Part shown: positions 14,065 to 28,412 of the stretch, piece by piece
Numbering within the stretch: position 1 is the stretch's first letter
Layout of the letters: every line of letters begins with the position of its first letter
NCBI GenBank assembly: GCA_004154925.1
Contig: QJNS01000005.1
Coordinates: 372,001 to 436,000 of the forward strand
DNA: 64,000 bases
Source of the DNA: Monosporascus cannonballus
Lineage: Eukaryota; Ascomycota; Sordariomycetes; Xylariales
Reading direction: 5' to 3'
The notes under the pieces: generated by a model
The model's input: the letters and a program-made list of their open reading frames with translations, nothing else
Databases searched by the model: none
Told to the model about the DNA's origin: nothing
Translations under genes and position numbers: made by a program

Positions 14065-14340
14065 CCTTCCAATTGGTACCGACACGATTTAGAAACGCAG
14101 GCGCTTGGCGACCCAAAGCACGCTGTCCTCAGCTGGATTCGAACCAGCCGTCTCTCGCAAGCTGTTGGTTGCCCAGGCCTACAACAAGCGATACGAGATA
14201 CCCAAGCTCGCGACCACTAAGCTATTGGGATAAATATAGATTTTATAACGTAATGTTGGCAGTTAGTGCTTTAAGGTGCTTACGGCTGGTGGGCTAGGCT
14301 GCAGGATGCAGCCTATAATACCTTTTGTTTGGAAAAAGCT
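14065..14340 (-). other. tRNA-like / SINE-like island with Pol III A and B boxes
   Basis: This GC-normal patch sits between the D right LTR and AT-rich DNA. On the minus strand it has a perfect A box TAGCTTAGTGG (14,214-14,224) and a perfect B box GGTTCGAATCC (14,135-14,145) with a 5-bp T-arm stem (GCTGG/CCAGC). A D-arm stem GCTT/GAGC is also possible. The acceptor strands pair poorly (about 4 of 7) and the distance between boxes is longer than in an intronless tRNA, with extra complementary segments (TCTCG/CGAGA). A tRNA-derived SINE head or a decayed intron-containing tRNA gene fits better than a working tRNA. Short open frames across it are not protein genes. Confidence 0.5.
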
Positions 14341-14758
14341 TTTTAAGTATAGATTTATATATAATAGAAACTTAGTTTAAACGTTTTCAATTTAAAGCAA
14401 TATTAACATATAATTTGCGCTAAGTTATTTTATTAAATTATTATAATTATTAACATTATAATATTTTTAATTAATTAATAACTTAATATATTATAGTGAA
14501 CTAATTATTTATAAATTTCAGTTAATAAAAAAGGTGAAATTTTAAACCAAATACTATATTTAATAAAAAAAAGTTTAATAATTAATAATAGCAAGTAAGT
14601 AAGTAATTTCCGAGCAGTGTTTTTCTAAATAAAACGGCTTATTAAAATCAGATTTTTTATTCTTTTTTTTAATAGAGATTTTTTTACGATAAAAGTATTT
14701 TTAAAACGAAAAATATTATAATAAGGAAAGGGTAAAATAAAAGCTTACGTTACGTATG

Positions 14759-15128
14759 TGTAACGGCTATGCGGTTTAACCAACTATTAAACCTTAAGTT
14801 AACGGGTTTATGTTGGCAGAAGTATCGTGAGAATCTGAGCAATAAATATAGTAACGTATTACGTTTCGTAATATTAAGGGTACTTTAGGTAACGATATTA
14901 TATTATAAGCTAAAATCATTTAAATTATAGAAATAATAAATATATATATATATATTTGGCTTAATTATTTGTAATTATGCCGTTAGTAATAATTACGATT
15001 ATTTGAGATTACTTTTAATTATTAATAATTATTGGTTTGGCAATAATTATCGTTACGTGATCCGGGAGGTGGCCCGTATGTTTTTTGCCTAACCGTTTTT
15101 TGAAACCGGAGCCTATCAGGTTGTAATA
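14759..15128 (-). repeat. Family B 3' LTR, 370 bp
   Basis: On the plus strand it starts TGTAACGGCT and ends GTTGTAATA. The polypyrimidine stretch that follows is the polypurine tract on the coding strand. The mate is at 28,413-28,784. Confidence 0.8.
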
Positions 15129-16587
15129 CGACCTCCCTTTTCATTAAATCTTACTTTTAAGATTTCTCTTTTTCTTTTTTTTTGGTAAATATTCTTTTTT
15201 TTAATTTTTGATTATATTGTTCCGTATTTTCAAAATTTGTTACGTTTTTCTTTTTTTTATCGTTCGTTATATTAATTTTGCAAAAACCTTTAACGAACTT
15301 AATTACAAAATTATATTTTGCTTTTATTATTTTCCGAAAAGTATAAAGTATAAAAAATAAAAAACGTTTTAAGGTATAAAAAAATATTAATCGAAGTTAA
15401 TTTTATAATAATACCGGCGTAGTTATTTTTTCTTTACAAAATATTCGTTATAAATATTAATATTTAAAATGGGAAAAAACATTTGTCAAAAAACGATTAT
15501 TAAAGTTTTAACTGCTTTATTTCGCAATTTAACGTAAATATTAAAAAAAAACCAATATTTTTTTTCGTTTTATTCGTTTACGTAAATAAAAGGCATTAAT
15601 TCGGTCGAAAAATATTATTACAATATAACGTAAGTTTTAATTATTAGACGAATTAAAGGAACAAAAACGTTAAAAATAAGAATAGTTGGAGGCCGTTATT
15701 ACGGCTGCCACATTAGTATATATTGCGGCCGATTAGCCCGATATCCCGGCTACCGACTGGTTGGCCGTTAATTGGGATACGTCCGTTATTATTAATAAAA
15801 ATTCTTTAATAAGCATTAGGCGTTAATAAAGTTTTTAACAGGTTCCTAGGTGTTTTCGAAATCTGGGTATTTTTTCTATTTAATTAAATATTAAATGAAT
15901 CCGTTTTGTTTTCGTATATCGAAAATTTTCTTTATTTCGTATACTTATTTATCTTCCATTTTTATATTGTTTTATACCATATATATTTTAATTATATTTA
16001 TTATTAATTCGAATAAAAAATATGAAAAATTAAATTAGATTTAAGTTTTGGTAAAAGTTTTAATTAATAATTATTTTTTAAAATTTTCTGAGCATTTTTA
16101 TATAGACTAATATATTTGAAATTAAAATTTTTATTAGGTCTTTTTTATTTAAATATTTTTTATACCGAAAGAAATTATATTTCCTTTTTCGAAAATTAAT
16201 TTTTTTAACCTTTTTTAATTATAGTACTTAGTTATTTAATTTTATACATATTCCAGTTTTATTTTTATTTTTTAATATAATCATCGTAATTATTTTAACG
16301 TAAGGATTGTTTTGATATTAATCGGATTATTATCGCGTATTTTTCTGTAAATTTCTAAAATAAAATTAAAATTTGAGTTTATAAATATTATCTTAATGCT
16401 TTTTTGATAATTAATATTAGAAGTTAATTATACGGCTAAAAGATTTTTAACTTAATTATTTTATTTATAATTAATATAATATCGTAAATAAACTTTTAAG
16501 ATTTAATTTATTCGTTTTATTTATTTATTCGTTTATAATTTAAAAACATTAAATATTTTGTAATTTAAGCCGATTTATATTATTAAG

Positions 16588-17005
16588 TGTAACGAACCTG
16601 TCATACATCCACCTGGAGGTATGAGCAGTGTCCGAAAAGGGTCTTGATTTGCAGGTAACAATAAGGCGAGGAATAATTCAGTATGTTCGTTAAGGAGATT
16701 TTAAGGTACTCCTTTCTTTATTAGAGAACGGTATAGTTACCTTTGGCTAAAAGCTTAAATTAATAGTTAAGGAGCGAAACTAAGTAGGTGTTATTTATAT
16801 GAAAGTCCGATTTACTATATATCCCAATTTCTTAAAGTGAATATATTATAAATTTATATAATCTATATAATTTAGTTCTAAATTACCTAAATTACTTAGA
16901 TCACTTATGAGGCCAAGCCCTCCTGTCCGCAGTTTAGCCGTAACAGGCCTACGTTAGGCCTTAAGGGTTAGTCTCTTGGGAACAGGAACCCCTATTCCTG
17001 TAACA
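16588..17005 (-). repeat. Family A 3' LTR, 418 bp
   Basis: On the plus strand it begins TGTAACGAACCTG and ends CCTGTAACA, giving TG...CA ends. It is moderately RIP-mutated. Confidence 0.85.
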
Positions 17006-17779
17006 TTATTTCCCTTTTCTAAGGATTTTTGTCCCCAAAGATAAGTACCGTAAATAACCATTCCGTTTTGTTGGAAAAAGTTGGAAACGTTTTAATTAAC
17101 TTTATTATAATAGGACATATTTAAAAAGGAAAAAGAAAACGTCGTTTAAACTAACGCGATTTTCGCAATACCCGTACTGAATTAATTAAAAGGTTTAGGA
17201 CTAAAGCCTTTGCTTATTTTAACTGTGTCCATTTTGGCGAAAAAAACTGTTTTTACGCATTGGATTACCCGAGTTGTAATTACTGTATTCGTTATTAACG
17301 CTTTTTTATAACGTTTTAATTATGAATTCCCTAAAGAAAATAAACGAAACGCAAAAGCGTTTTCAAAAAAAATAACGCGAAATTGAAAATAACTTCCTGG
17401 CTTATTAAAAGGTTGTTAAAAAAACTGGATAAATTACGACGTTATTAAAATAAAAAATCGAAAAAATTTATTAGAAAATTAAAACGGTTACGCCTTTAAC
17501 AAAACTTCTTTAAAAAAAGGCGGTAAAGTTATTAAAAGAAAGTTTGGAGTTAGATTAATTGGAAAAACGAAAAAGGATAAAAGAAAAGTAGCGTTGCATA
17601 GACGCAAAGCAAATATAACTTGTATCTGAAATGGACGCCGTTTTGGAAGCGTTTATTTTTTTCGACTAGAACGCCGTAGGGTTAAACCTAGGCGGGGGAC
17701 CGTTATCGCCTACGACCTTGGCCGCGTTGGAAACGGTTGGTTAGGATTTTGGCGGTAAAACGTTTTAATTAAATTTATC

Positions 17780-20700
17780 GTATTCGTTAATTGTTTAAAT
17801 AGTTTTTACGTATTTTCTTTATATAAATATCCTTCTTATTTAATTAAGTACTGGATTTTACTTTTAATTATTCTGGAATTCAGTATTCGTTTAATTTCGT
17901 ATTTATTAAAATCTTTTTCGAATTCTAGGTCTATTTTTAATAAGGTGTTCTTAAGTGCTGATTTAAGTAAAGAAATATGGAAAATAAGATGTATTCTTAT
18001 ATTTTTGGGTAGCGACAATCGGTAATTAATTTTAGAAATAATTTTGTCAATTTTAAATAGGTTAAGTTTTTTAAAATCGAATTTGTTATTAGGTTTTTTT
18101 ATTTTGATTTATAAAATATTTAAAATTACGTTTTATTTTTGGTATAATAAATAAACCTTATTTTTTTGTTAAAATTGATTTTTTAATTTCTTTTTATTAT
18201 AATATTAAAATATCCGTTATTATAGGGATCGTAATTTATTCTGGAAATGGGCTTAGATCGTTTTGATTTTTGTTATTAATATTTTTGCTTTTGGGGTAAT
18301 TATAATAATTTTTAATATGTTATTAAGCAGTTATTTAAATTGTTTTATTTTTGTGTTATATCCGTATATAACTGTATAAGGAGATATGCCTATATTTTCG
18401 TTAATAAATATGTTATAAGCGATTTGTGTTAATAATAAAAGTTTTACCCAGTTATTTTGTTGGTAATTGATATAACTTTATAGGTATTATTCTAGGGTTT
18501 GGTTTAATTTTTCGATTTGGTTATCCGTTTAAAAATAATACGTTATTAAGAACTTAAATTTAATATTATTTTATTTAAAAAAGTTAATACCGAATTTTAA
18601 AATAAATAATATATTTTAATTTAAAATAATTTTTTTAGGTATTTTATATTTATTAAGGTATTATTTAATAAAGGCGTAAGTTTATTATTTTGCCATTATA
18701 TTTCTTTTAAAAAGTAAAAAGTACTTATATTTGATAAATTTATTAATAATTACCTATATTCTGTCGTATTCGATTTCAATAACTAAATTTTTAAATAAAG
18801 GTAAATTAATAATAAAATCCCAAATTATAATATCTTATGTTTTATTAAAAATATTAATAAGTTATAATAACCCGTAAAGCTTATAACGTATTACCTTAAC
18901 CTTATTATAAACGTTATAATCCTTAATTATCTTTTTGATAATACGGCGTAATTCCGGAAAATCGTATTGTTTTTGTAATCGTTAAATAATTTAAAAATTT
19001 TTTTAATATCCGTATAACGGGTTTTCATAGAATTCTTTTACGAATTATTCCTATTAATCATTAGGAACGTAAATTTTGCCGTAATATAATAACTAGTTTT
19101 TTGGTTATTTTTTTAACTGCTAAATTTTTTCTTATTTTTTTATATCGTAAAAATTCCGGAACCGTATTAAAAATTCGGTAATTAGTTTCTTTATTATTTC
19201 ATACAGTCGTACAATTCCGTTTTTATTATATTATAATATTTGCATATTTTTTTTGAAAATTTTGGAATCGTAATCGCTTTTGTAATTAAAAATATCCGTT
19301 TAAATATTTTCTTTTCCTTTAATGTAATATATTTTAAAATTAAATCTGAATAAAAAAATCTATTATTTTTTATGTCGTTTATTTTGTTTTTGAGTTTTTA
19401 TAAATCGCGTAAAAATTTTGTAATTAAAATAAATATTAAAAGGTTTTTTTATTCCGCTAAAAAAAGTTTTTATTCCTTAAAAACGTTAATAATTGCCAAT
19501 AACTTTTTGTCGTAAATTTAATATTTAAATTCTGTATTTCCGAATACTTTGGAGTAATATATTATTAAGTATTATTTACCGTTATTTTTTAGCTATTTTA
19601 AAATTGCGCCTAAAATATATTTTAAAATATTTGTTTTTAATTATTTCGTTTTATTTGGATTTGGCATCCTTACGATAAATCCGTTAGTAATTATTTTTTT
19701 TAATTCCCGGAACGTTTTTTTTGTTTTTTTAAAAGTTCGAATTTTTTTCTAACGTATTCCTTAATAATAAATTTCGTTAAAGGCTTAATTATATCTTTAT
19801 ATCCTTTAATTAGGCCGCGTACGTAATTTGTAAATCCTAAAATTTGTCGGATATTTATAACGGTCGCTTTATTAGAGATAAGTTAATTCTTAATTATTTT
19901 TAATTTGGAGCGTTAAATTTGAATTTGTTCTGGTATAAAAATAAATCCCAAAAAATCCAATTTTTGAGTGTATTATACGTTTTTAATAAGGTTAATTCGA
20001 ATATTAATTTTATTTAGAATTCTGAATATTTAAGCGATATGTTTTTTATGCTTTTTTAAGGTTTCGGAATAAATAAGGATATCGTCGAGGTAAACGAATA
20101 CAAATTTATCTAAGAATTGTCGAAAAGTAATTATGACCAAATTTTGGAAACTGGCGGAAACGTTAATAAGTCCCATAAGTATTATTCGGTATTTATAAAG
20201 TCCATATATTATTTTAAATGCCGTTTTCCATTTTTTTCCTTTGGCCATTTTAATACGATAATAATTATCGCGAAAATTAAACGCCGTAAACTATTTGGCT
20301 TTGCTGGTATTTTCCTTTAGGATATTTATAAGAATTAAAAGATATCCGTTTTTAATTATAATATTATTTAATTATTTATAATTAATTATTTTTCGGTAAA
20401 TAAGGTTTTTATCCTTATTAATCCTTTATTTATTATCCTTGGTTTTTGGTATTATAAGAACTAAATATTTAGCAAAAAAGTTAAAAAGTTAAATATATCT
20501 TTTTTTAAATCTAATTATATATTTTTCCATAAAGTTTTTAATTTTTTTAGGTTTATATAATAAATTTTATAAAACGTAAGATAATATTTTTTTAATAAGT
20601 ATTTAATAATCCTATTAACCGTATGGCGGTAATTCGTAATTTTCTTTATTTTTAAATAATTTTTTAAATTTTTGATATTCCGGAGGTACCGTAAAAATCT

Positions 20701-23000
20701 GATTAAGAACCCGTATTTCCTTAATAATATAACAAATTTTTTAATCTTTTTCTGGTATTTCGTCCCAGGAAAATATTCGCTTTTTCCAATTAATCCGTAA
20801 GTTACTGGAATAGAACTAAAGCATTTTTAAGATAATATTATATTTGGAGATGTTGGCGATATCCAACGAAATATATTTTTAATATCCTTAAATTTGTATT
20901 GGAAGTTTTTTTATTTTTCAAAAAATTCGTTTTTTTATTTTTCAAAAAATTCGTTTTTTTATACGTAAATAAGTTGCTATTTACCGTATACAATTTGTAA
21001 AATTTTAATTTATATCTTTAAGGAATTTGATATTTTTTTATCGTTACGAAAAAAATAAAATTCCTTTTTATTTCGGAATTAATTATGGCCTTAAATATCT
21101 TATTATTATATCGGAAAAAGATCTTAATTTGGTTGCGCATTTTTTTCGTTATTTCATATAAGGTTTTGTCGGTTAAGGTTTTTTGATATCTTATTTTTAA
21201 GGGCCTTTGTAATTTTTTGATTTTTGATATTTTCCGGTTTAAGCAAATCTCCATTCGCGAACTTTTTTAATAACATATTTGGTATACTGGTCGTTTTTAT
21301 ACCGGAACTATGTTTTTTTGCCGTACTTATATTGGGGCTTCAAAATTAGACTTTTTTTCTGGTTTACCTTTTTATTCCGCTTTTCCTGAATTATAAAATT
21401 AGAAAAGTAAATTTCCAAAGGAGGTATTCCTATATTTAAGAGTTCGTATTAAATATAAAATATCAGAAAATAATATAGGTATTTTTGCGATATAGTCTTT
21501 TAACTTTATTCTGATTTGGGATATAAGTAATAAAACCTAAGGTATTTTTGGTTATCGGGGAATTTTAATATATCGGCATTTATTATCTGGTTTGGTAAAA
21601 ATCTTATTATTTTACCCGGGCCAAAAATTATTATTTTTTTTAGTTTTAAAATAAATAAAATAATCGTCCTAGTAGCAAATAATAAAATATAATAATTCGT
21701 AAGGATTTATCGATAATATTTTCTTGTAAATAATATATTTTAGGAATTTGTAAAATTTTGGGTATAATTATTTATAATTACTAATATTTGGTCGAAATTA
21801 ACCGTTTTTTATATGCATTTTATATTTCTAGGAATTAAGATAATACTGGTATCTTAGCTTTATAGTTATTTTGGAAGCCGTTTATCTAAGATAATATTTG
21901 CAGGTTTTAACCTTAAAGTTCTGGTAAATAAGATAATTTTCGTATTTTGGGTTATCGTTTTAAATTTAAGTAATTATGGCAATAGTAAATTCTGGCTGGA
22001 AAAAAGTTAAATTAATTTTTTTCTTTTTTTATCTTACTATCAGTTTTTTATTTAGCTATTTTAACTTTTTTTTCGGGTAAAAAAATTTTTCTTTTTTGAA
22101 ATTCCTCTTAGCAGAAGAACGATATTCGCTTTTGAAATACCCTTTTTTGCCATAATTAAAACATTTTACTTTAAATATGTTTTTTTTAGGTTCCCTTAAA
22201 ACGGAATTCGTTTTTTTCTGAGGCTTGCTCTTATCCTTCTTAATTTGGTTACGGAAATTTTTATCGTTATTTCGTTTGCCGGTTTTTTTTTTAAAGTATT
22301 AATTAAAAGTGCGTTTATCGGTAATAATAATCTTATCGGTATATTTTGCAAAAAATCCCATTTTGGGTTTTATATATAACTTATTTTTAATTTAAAATTT
22401 TAAGTTATTATAATAAGGATAAAATAATGCGTTTTTTGGCAGATTAGAAATAGCGGTTAAATAGTTAAACTTAATTATATATTTAAATGTTAATTTTATT
22501 TAGCGGAAAAAATAAAGTTATTTAATTGTATATTATTTTTTATTTAGATTTCCGAATAAAACACGTATTTCTTTTTCGAAATTTTCATAATTATTAAAAA
22601 TATAATTAATAAAATCTGAAAATTTTTCTAAGTATTTCTTAAAATAATTTATTAAGATAAGTTCGAATTATAAGCGAATTTGTCCAATTAATAACTGAAA
22701 AATAATTATTATTTTTTGGTATTTTTCTAGCAAAAAATTCTTATAGAATTTAAGATAAAACCTGGCCTGAACTAAGAATCCATTAGGGTTTTTTGATCTG
22801 TCGTAAGGTTTGGGGGGAATTGGCTTATAGCCTTTGACATCTGGTATTCCATAGTAACCAGGGGGTGGAATAGTTTTTTCTTGTGTCCGATTTACGCCGA
22901 ACAATAATAGGGTTGAGGTTTTTATTTGCGTTCGCCTTAAGTCCAGTAAAAAGGGTCGGTAACCAGCCCCTTAGCTTTGCCTTCTGGGGGAGCCAAACTG
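17780..23000 (-). pseudogene. Family A gag-pol remnant (minus)
   Basis: Ordered blocks on the minus strand: gag N-terminal region at 22,668-22,904 with the P-P-G-Y-Y-G-I-P-D-V-K-G-Y-K-P series; reverse transcriptase at 20,030-20,300 with the YLDDILIYSE active site (YLDD at 20,081-20,092) and an F-Q-N/S-L-V-I-I-T-F lead-in; an integrase C-terminal/chromodomain-like tail at 17,836-18,018 (HLIFHISLLKSAL followed by a KYEIKRILNSR segment). Many stops separate these blocks. The RT core remains open longer than anything else in the element. Confidence 0.7.
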
Positions 23001-23451
23001 TGGAAAGGTTGGTTTTTTTCCTTTTAGTCGTATATTTTTTTTCTTAGGGTCTGGATTTCTGCTTTTAAAGCGCCTAATTTTTCTTTTGCAAGGGATCTTT
23101 GATTTTTTGCCCCATATTTTTTTTTTCCTTAACCTTTTTTTACTTTAATTCCTAGATTTTAATGGTATTTTGGGAAATTAGGAAAGGTTGCTGTTAAAGC
23201 TGGGAAAAAGAATTTCCTTAAGATTACGTTATAAGGGGAGCCATATTATCAATTAATTGAAAAACTTCTTTTATAAGGGGTAAATCGTTAAGTTTTATTA
23301 ATAATATTTTATTGGCTAATAACGGAAATCGTATATGTTATTTATTTTCTGAACGTTATTTTATGTTATTATTTATATTAAGTTTAGGAAAGTTTATGCC
23401 TTAATTAGGCGGTAAATTATTCGTCGGCTATTAATTAAGGAATTTTTAAAA

Positions 23452-23869
23452 TATAACGAACTTGTTATACATTTATCTAGAAGTATAAATAATATCCGAA
23501 AAAGGTTTTAATTTGCAGGTAATAATAAGGCGAAAAATAATTTAATATGTTTATTAAGAAAATTTTAAGGTATTTCTCTTTTTATTAAAAAACGGTACAG
23601 TTACCTTTGGCTAAAAGCTTAGATTAATAGCTAAGGAGCAAAACTAAGTAGGTATTATTTATATGAAAGTCCGATTTATTATATATTCCAATTCCTTAAA
23701 GTGAATGTATCGTGGATTTATATGATTTATATAATTTAGTCCCAGATTACCTAAATTACTTAGATTATTTATGAGGCCAAGCCCTCCTGTCCGTAGTTTA
23801 GCCGTGACAGGCCTACGCTAGGCCTTAAAGGTTGGTCTTTTGGGGATAGGAACTCCTGTTCCTGTAATA
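23452..23869 (-). repeat. Family A 5' LTR, 418 bp
   Basis: Same unit as 16,588-17,005, with both termini altered by transitions (TATAACGAA...CTGTAATA). Confidence 0.85.
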
Positions 23870-26800
23870 TTAAGCCTTATTAAAATTTAAATATGAATAT
23901 CGATTTTTTATTTGATATAATTTTTATTAATAATCCATATATATTAAAAATATATTTAAAAAAGGTATATATTAGGTATTTAGTGTTTATATTTTCGTAA
24001 TATAATAAAAAATAAAAGAATTTCGTAATTCGGTCGACGATGACAAAAATATTATCGTAATATATTTTTGTAACTAGATTTTTTAATATAAAAAGCTTAA
24101 TAATAAAGTCGAATATAATTAAATATTATGGTTGTTTTATAACTAGTAATAACTGTAATTTTCCGTATAGTTTGTATCGTCGAATCTTTGTTTTGGCGTA
24201 AATATCGCATTACCGTATAATTTTTGTACCGTTAATTTTATTTTAGGAAAAAAATATGTACGTCGAAGTTTTTTTAGAGTTTTATAAACCCTTAAATATT
24301 TATATAATTAATGTTCGTATATTTTTCGTATTAAATCCTTTTAGTATTTTTTTAGAATTTATATTTTATTTATTTTTTGGTTTTTTAAGCAATTATCGTT
24401 ATATTATTAAATCTTCTGGTATATATCGCAAAATACTGCCCAAATTATCGTAATTTGTCGTAAGCTTAAATACCTTTTTCGTAATAGTATCAAAAATTAT
24501 ATGGCTAATTTTAACTAATTTCTTTCGAAATTTCATTACCTACTTAAAATATTTATGTTGCTATTTTTTAATTTTGTTTTATAGATAATAACGAAATTGA
24601 AATTCGCCAATATTTCCGCATATCTTAATTATCGTCCTATAAATTCCCTGGTCGTAGTAAATCAAGTAAACTTTTAATAATCCGTATAAACTTTAACCTG
24701 ATATAAGTTTTCCTTTAGGAAATACCTAAATTTTCGAAATGCCATAATAATAACCATAAATCTTTTATTTGGAATACCGTAATTAAGTTCGGTTTTTTTC
24801 AATTTGTACAAAAAAATGTAATAAGGTACAATTTGCCTTAATTATTTCATTATCTGATTTTTACGTTTAATACGTAATTCGAAATATCGGTTTTTAATTT
24901 AACGGGGCGGTTTAAATCGTATATAATTTGTACTGGTTCGCTAATAATTATATCCTTAATATCTTAAAATATTTTTTCCGTATCTGGCATTTATTTTAAT
25001 TGGTTTTTTTCGTAAAATTTATTAAAAATATAATTATTTTACTAAAATTTCGAATAAACTTCCTGTAATAATTAACGAATCCAAGAAATACCTGTACCTC
25101 TCTAACCGTTATTAACGTTTGTCATTCTATAATTACAGCGATTTTCTTAAAGTCCATTTTAATATGTTCTGGGTTAATAATATATCCTAGATATTCCACT
25201 TTTATATATGGAACTAATTTTTTTCTGCGTTAATAAATAACCTTACGTCCTGTAAAAGTTGAAAAACTTTATAAACGTATCCTATATATATTTTTTCGGT
25301 TTTTAAAAAAATAAAAATATCGTTAAGATAATAAATAACGAAAATATCAAGATATTCTTATAATACGTAATTAATTATTTGCTAGAAAGTTGCTAGTACG
25401 TTCGTAAATCCCATTAATATAACCAAATATTTAAATAATCTGTATTTCGTTCTAAAAGTTATTTTCCATTCGTATTTTTTTTTGATCTTAATAAGATTAT
25501 ATCCATTTTTAAGATCGAATGTTATAAATTATTTGGTTCCGTAAAATCGGTTTTTTATTTCTATAATCAAAAATAATAATATTCGATCTTTAATACTAAC
25601 GTTATTTAATTATCGATAATCAATTATAAATCGTAATTTCGTATTTTTTTAAGTACGAAAAATATTGGATATTCTATTAATAATTTCGAAAATCAAATTT
25701 ATTCTTTTTATAACCGAATTTTCCGATATTCCCTAAAAATACGTAATTTATTTCCGCTAAAATTATAAATAAAATAAAACTTTATCGAAAACCCTTTTTT
25801 AAGGATTATTTCGTAATCCTATTTACTATGTTTTAATAATTTCTTATCAAACTTTTTTTTAAAAAAATTACTTATATTTGTAATATTATAATAATATTTT
25901 AATTAAAGTTTCTAATTCTTAAAATTATTATTCTTATTATTCCAGATCGTTATTTAATTACTTTAATTTTGCTTTAGTAATAATCATAATACGTTATATT
26001 TTTTTAATACTTGTTTTTTTATATTTTGTTCCTTTAAGTAATATGGTATTTGTCGTATCCTTATGCCTATATTCGTTGCTATCGTCGATCAAATATTAAG
26101 ATCTTAATTCTTTTTTTCGTTTATTAACAAAAAATAAAACGAACTTTACCTGGCCAGTTTCGCCGTTAATCAAAATTTCGTATTAACGTATTTATAATAA
26201 TCCTAAGATTATATCGTAATTTCCGAATAAAACGATATCGAAATTAACCGTTTAATATCGTCTTTTAATAAAAATCTCGAAGTAATTAATTTTGCGTATA
26301 ATCTTTTCGTTATCGTAAACGAATTCCTAACTTTTGGCATTTGTTATTATATAAGGTTCTAACTTATATTTCCATAACAATTTAAATTTATTAATTACAT
26401 TTAATACAATATAATTTCCGCCTAAAGCTCCGTAATCTACTATTACGGTATACCAATACGTTCCGATTCATATATCCAAAGTAATAAAGTCGTTAACGTT
26501 TCCTATCGTCGCGTTTAAAGCCTTTTTTAAAAGTTCTCTTTAATTCCTTTAAGTTTCGTTATTTTGCAGCTTTTTTATAAGTAATTGTTTTCTTTTAATT
26601 TTTATTCGAATTTATCGAACCTTATTTATATTTCTCTATTTAACCCGTTTAATTGCTATATTTATCGTTATTATCGACATATTATTTCTTTAAATCGTAT
26701 TAATTATTCTTCAATTTCTTATAATTTGTTTCTCTATCGAATAAATTATTTTCTTATATTTGCAATTATATCCCATTATATATCGTTTTAGTTATCGTTT

Positions 26801-28412
26801 TAAAGATCTCCTGTAAATTAACGTATTTTGTCCTTAATTACTTTTTTTCTGAGAATTTATAATAAATACTAATTAAAAATAAAAATCCGTAATAACTTTT
26901 TAATAATGTTTTTTTTACCGTACTTTAAATTAATTTTTTTCCGTTTGGTAATTATATTTTCCATAATAACAAAAAAAGTTTTCTTACGGATATTATTTTT
27001 TAAGCCAATTTTTTATTTCGGCCAATTATTAAATACTTTCTGGGGTTATGGTTCGAAAATGTTAATACTATTATTTATCGTCCTTATTATTTCCGGTACG
27101 GTTTGGAAAATCGAATTCTTCATAATATATACGGGTAATTCGTTCGTAAATATATTTTTTCCATTTTTCGTAATCGAGATATTCTCGTCGTCGACAATAT
27201 ATAACGTATATCCTGCCGTATTAATTAAGGATTTCGGAACAAACTTTTTTTATTTAATTCTAATATTTACGCAATTATTTTCGTAATACTTTTTATTATG
27301 TTCGCAATATTTAATAAGCCAGTTTTTTAATTTCTTATATTTTTCGTCGAATTTCTTATTATAATGGTTTTTATTGAACCTTTTGCTATAAGACTAATAC
27401 GTATTTAGTTTAAATTATATTAATAACTTTATTATCGTTTCTTTAATTATTTTTAAAATGTTTTTTCGATATAAAAATCTAATTATTTTGCCGTAATTTC
27501 TTAGACTCTTTCCATTTATAAGCTTTATATCCTATTTTGTTATAATTAAAGCATTTAATTTAATTCTAATTTTATTTATTGGTAACGCCGAATTCCATAG
27601 GTTTTGGCGCCGTTTCGTAGGAAATAAAGGGTACGTTTTATTTTTTCTCCAAATTAAATTTATTATATTCCGAATATAAAATATATTATTCTTTTTTTTA
27701 ATATTTTTCAAACTTTTGATTATTAATTTTAATTATTTTTATAATATACCGGTCGCAAATAATTAATTATTTAATTTAAATAATCTTATTTTTTATATTA
27801 TTTTTTAATTCCTTATAAAATATGTCGATAAAGGTATCGGCTTTATCGTTTCCTTATTTTGCCTTAACTGCAAAACTTTTAATAATTACGGCGTACTTGG
27901 ATACGGGTTTTTTTTATCGGAATTACAAAAGTTATTAAGCCGTAAATCGTTTTTTATCCGGATTATCGAAAGTATTACGTATTTTGTTTTCGAAATTAAT
28001 ATAAAATAAAAAGATTTTATTAATAAAATTTTTTATCCGACTTTTTTACTTTCAAAAAATTTCTTATAATAGGTTTAAATTAATTAACTATATTTTCTAT
28101 TAGGTATGCTTTTATTTTTAAAATTATATCCGTTAAATTATTAAGGTTTAAAAAGCGAAAGTAAATGCGTATTTAAATTAAAAAAGTTTAAAAATTACTT
28201 TTTTTACTATAAGGCTCCGGCTTTTTAAATTTTACATAAGCGAAAGAAAATTAGGCAAATAATATAACCCTAAGTTGTCGAACCTTTTTTTCCAGTTTCC
28301 GAATTCGAACCTAAAACTATTAAATAAGGGTTTCTTCAATATTAGTCGATATTTTGACAATATTAAATATTGTTCAGAATTTGACGGTATTATTAAACAA
28401 AAGTATATAACG
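23870..28412 (-). pseudogene. Family B gag-pol remnant (5' part; the 3' part is at 15,129-16,587)
   Basis: Read on the minus strand this matches the plus-strand B copy at 32,458-37,430. The reverse transcriptase active-site block lies near 25,325-25,345, where the expected Y-x-D-D appears as Y-L-N-D, consistent with RIP. The plus-strand open frame at 26,906-27,286 is only the antisense of gag-proximal sequence and has an antisense twin at 33,595-33,810. The pol 3' end, with integrase and a chromodomain-like tail, was separated by the nested A insertion. Confidence 0.6.

Larger units (their letters stand above)
16588..23869 (-). mobile_element. Family A Ty3/gypsy element, full length, nested in family B
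   Basis: LTRs at 16,588-17,005 and 23,452-23,869 are each exactly 418 bp. The host sequence is duplicated as TTAAG immediately on both sides (16,583-16,587 and 23,870-23,874). The polypurine tract (AAAAGGGAAATAA on the minus strand) abuts the left LTR at 17,006-17,020, so the left LTR is the 3' LTR and coding is on the minus strand. Total length is 7,282 bp. Confidence 0.9.

Noticed and set aside
13999..14297. Overlapping 73- and 74-codon plus-strand frames in the spared patch.
   Set aside because: They span the tRNA-like sequence on the opposite strand and show only translation of Pol III boxes, not a protein family.
26906..27286. 126-codon open frame on the plus strand, the longest in the AT-rich part, hydrophobic and membrane-protein-like.
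   Set aside because: It is antisense to the gag-proximal region of the B element; the same antisense frame appears at 33,595-33,810. The hydrophobicity results from reading AT-rich sequence in reverse.
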